A DNA stretch of 64,000 bases, taken from assembly GCA_026874595.1 (NCBI GenBank), contig CM049314.1, positions 15,122,729 through 15,186,728 of the forward strand, written 5' to 3'. Made by a program: the position numbers and the translations under genes. This stretch comes from Sipunculus nudus (lineage: Eukaryota > Annelida > Sipuncula > Golfingiida > Sipunculidae). Positions 63,201 to 64,000 of this stretch are shown piece by piece. Position 1 is the stretch's first letter. Each line of letters opens with the position of its first letter. Below the pieces are notes generated by a model. The model ran no database searches. It was not told the origin of the DNA and saw only the letters and a program-made list of their open reading frames with translations.

Positions 63201-64000
63201 ATCGTTGAGGGGTAAGCATTTTTATCGTTTAGGGCATAACATTGTTATCGTTGAGGGGTTAGCATTGTTATCGTTGAGGGGTAAGAATTGTTATCGTTCA
63301 GGGGTAAGCATTGATATCATTGAGGGCATAAGATTGTTATTGTTGAGGGGTAAGCATTGTTATCGTCGAGGGTAAGCATTGTTATCGTTGAGGAGCAAGC
63401 ATTGTTATCGTTGAGGGCATAACAATGTTATCGTTGAGGGGTAAGCATTGTTATCGTTGAGGGCATAACATTGTTATCGTTGAGGGGTAAGCATTGTTAT
63501 CGTTGAGGCCATGGCATTGTTATCGTTGAGAGGTAAGCATTGTTATCGTTGAGGGTAAGCATTGTTATCGTTGAGGGATAAGCATTGTTATCGTTTTGGG
63601 GTAAGCGTTGTTATCGTTGAGGGGCATGCATTGTTATTGTTGAGGGGCATGCATTGTTATCGTTGAGGGGTAAGCATTAATATCATTGAGGGATGAGCAT
63701 TGTTATCGTTGAGGGGTAAGCATTGTTATCGTTGTGGGGTAAGCATTGTTATCGTAGAGGGGTTAGCATTGTTATCATTAAGGGGTAAGCATTGTTATCG
63801 TTGAGGGATAAGCATTGTTATCGTTGAGGGGTAAGCATTGCTATCGTTTAGGGGTAAGCACTGTTATCGTTCAGGGGTAAGCATTGTTATCGCTTAAGGC
63901 ATAACATTGTTATCGTTGAGGGGTAAGTATTGTTATCGTTGAGGGGTAAGCATTGTTATCGTTGAGGGGTAAGCATTGTTATGGTTGAGGGGTAAGCATT
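60262..64000 (+). repeat. Tandem ~2.13-2.20-kb higher-order repeat at the right edge
   Basis: 60,262-61,801 is repeated at 62,393-64,000. The offset is 2,131 bp up to about 61,180 and 2,199 bp afterwards; the 68-bp step is a three-unit insertion in the second copy around 63,315-63,385. Marks are GCTTAAGGC, GGGAGAAGC, GTTAAGGGG, GGCCATGGC and the doubled GGGGCATGC. Confidence 0.8.

Larger units (their letters stand above)
42118..64000 (+). repeat. Core-free 23-bp minisatellite domain (~21.9 kb)
   Basis: About 950 units in one orientation and with no core. The first ~180 bp is the usual right-flank block of copy 20; after that the content changes. Variants common here and rare or absent upstream are GACAGGTAGGCG (or GACAGGAAGGCG) followed by TTGTTATTCTTGAGG, GTTTAGGGG, TCACTTAGGGC, GTTGAGGCG and GTGTAGGGC. 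I found no gene, RNA gene or other insertion. The array runs off the window. Confidence 0.96.

Noticed and set aside
42118-64000. CRISPR array
   Set aside because: The 23-bp repeats are directly adjacent, with no unique spacers and no cas genes. The variation is scattered substitutions and small indels, as in a minisatellite.
1-64000. G-quadruplex array from the GGGG runs
   Set aside because: There is only one G-run per 23 bp, so loops would be about 19 nt. Many units have GGG or GAGG instead, so the canonical pattern is not met.

Overview
The window holds no gene that I can support. It is 64 kb of satellite DNA from a eukaryotic chromosome, built from two components. The first is a 23-bp minisatellite: ATTGTTATCGTTGA followed by GGGGTAAGC, with a common variant ending GGGCATAAC. 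It fills about 45 kb, or roughly 1,900-2,000 units. The second is a non-repetitive core of about 938 bp, present 20 times and nearly identical in each copy. I do not recognise either component. Tandem arrays on this scale, the absence of long open frames, and the CG-to-CA and CG-to-TG decay of the single CpG in each unit fit methylated, gene-poor (possibly heterochromatic) DNA. I cannot name the species. Both window ends lie inside the minisatellite, so the locus continues on both sides.

Layout. From 1 to 42,117, core copies alternate with minisatellite arrays of about 0.6-2.1 kb, giving a composite repeat whose core-to-core spacing is about 1.7-3.6 kb. From 12,591 to 24,358 the composite repeat is itself organised as three tandem dimers of about 3.9 kb. 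At three places (10,321-11,680; 26,764-28,009; 33,562-35,701) the minisatellite runs in the opposite orientation, and the following core lacks its first 28 bp. All three share the same two junctions, so one inversion was copied twice. From 42,118 to 64,000 there is no core, only minisatellite arranged in overlapping higher-order repeats (offsets of about 711, 1,744, 2,000, 2,131-2,199, 2,616, 4,924 and 7,325 bp) and marked by a private variant with GACAGGTAGGCG.

How the parts relate. The cores keep the same left and right flanking variant blocks, so they spread with their flanks by unequal exchange or conversion rather than by repeated transposition. Two inverted arrays contain the left and right flanking blocks joined with no core between them, at 11,363/11,364 and 35,384/35,385. 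This looks like an empty site, and it suggests that the core was once inserted into, or cleanly lost from, a minisatellite unit. Short open frames in the core and on the minus strand of the arrays are by-products of the repeat sequence and are not annotated as genes.
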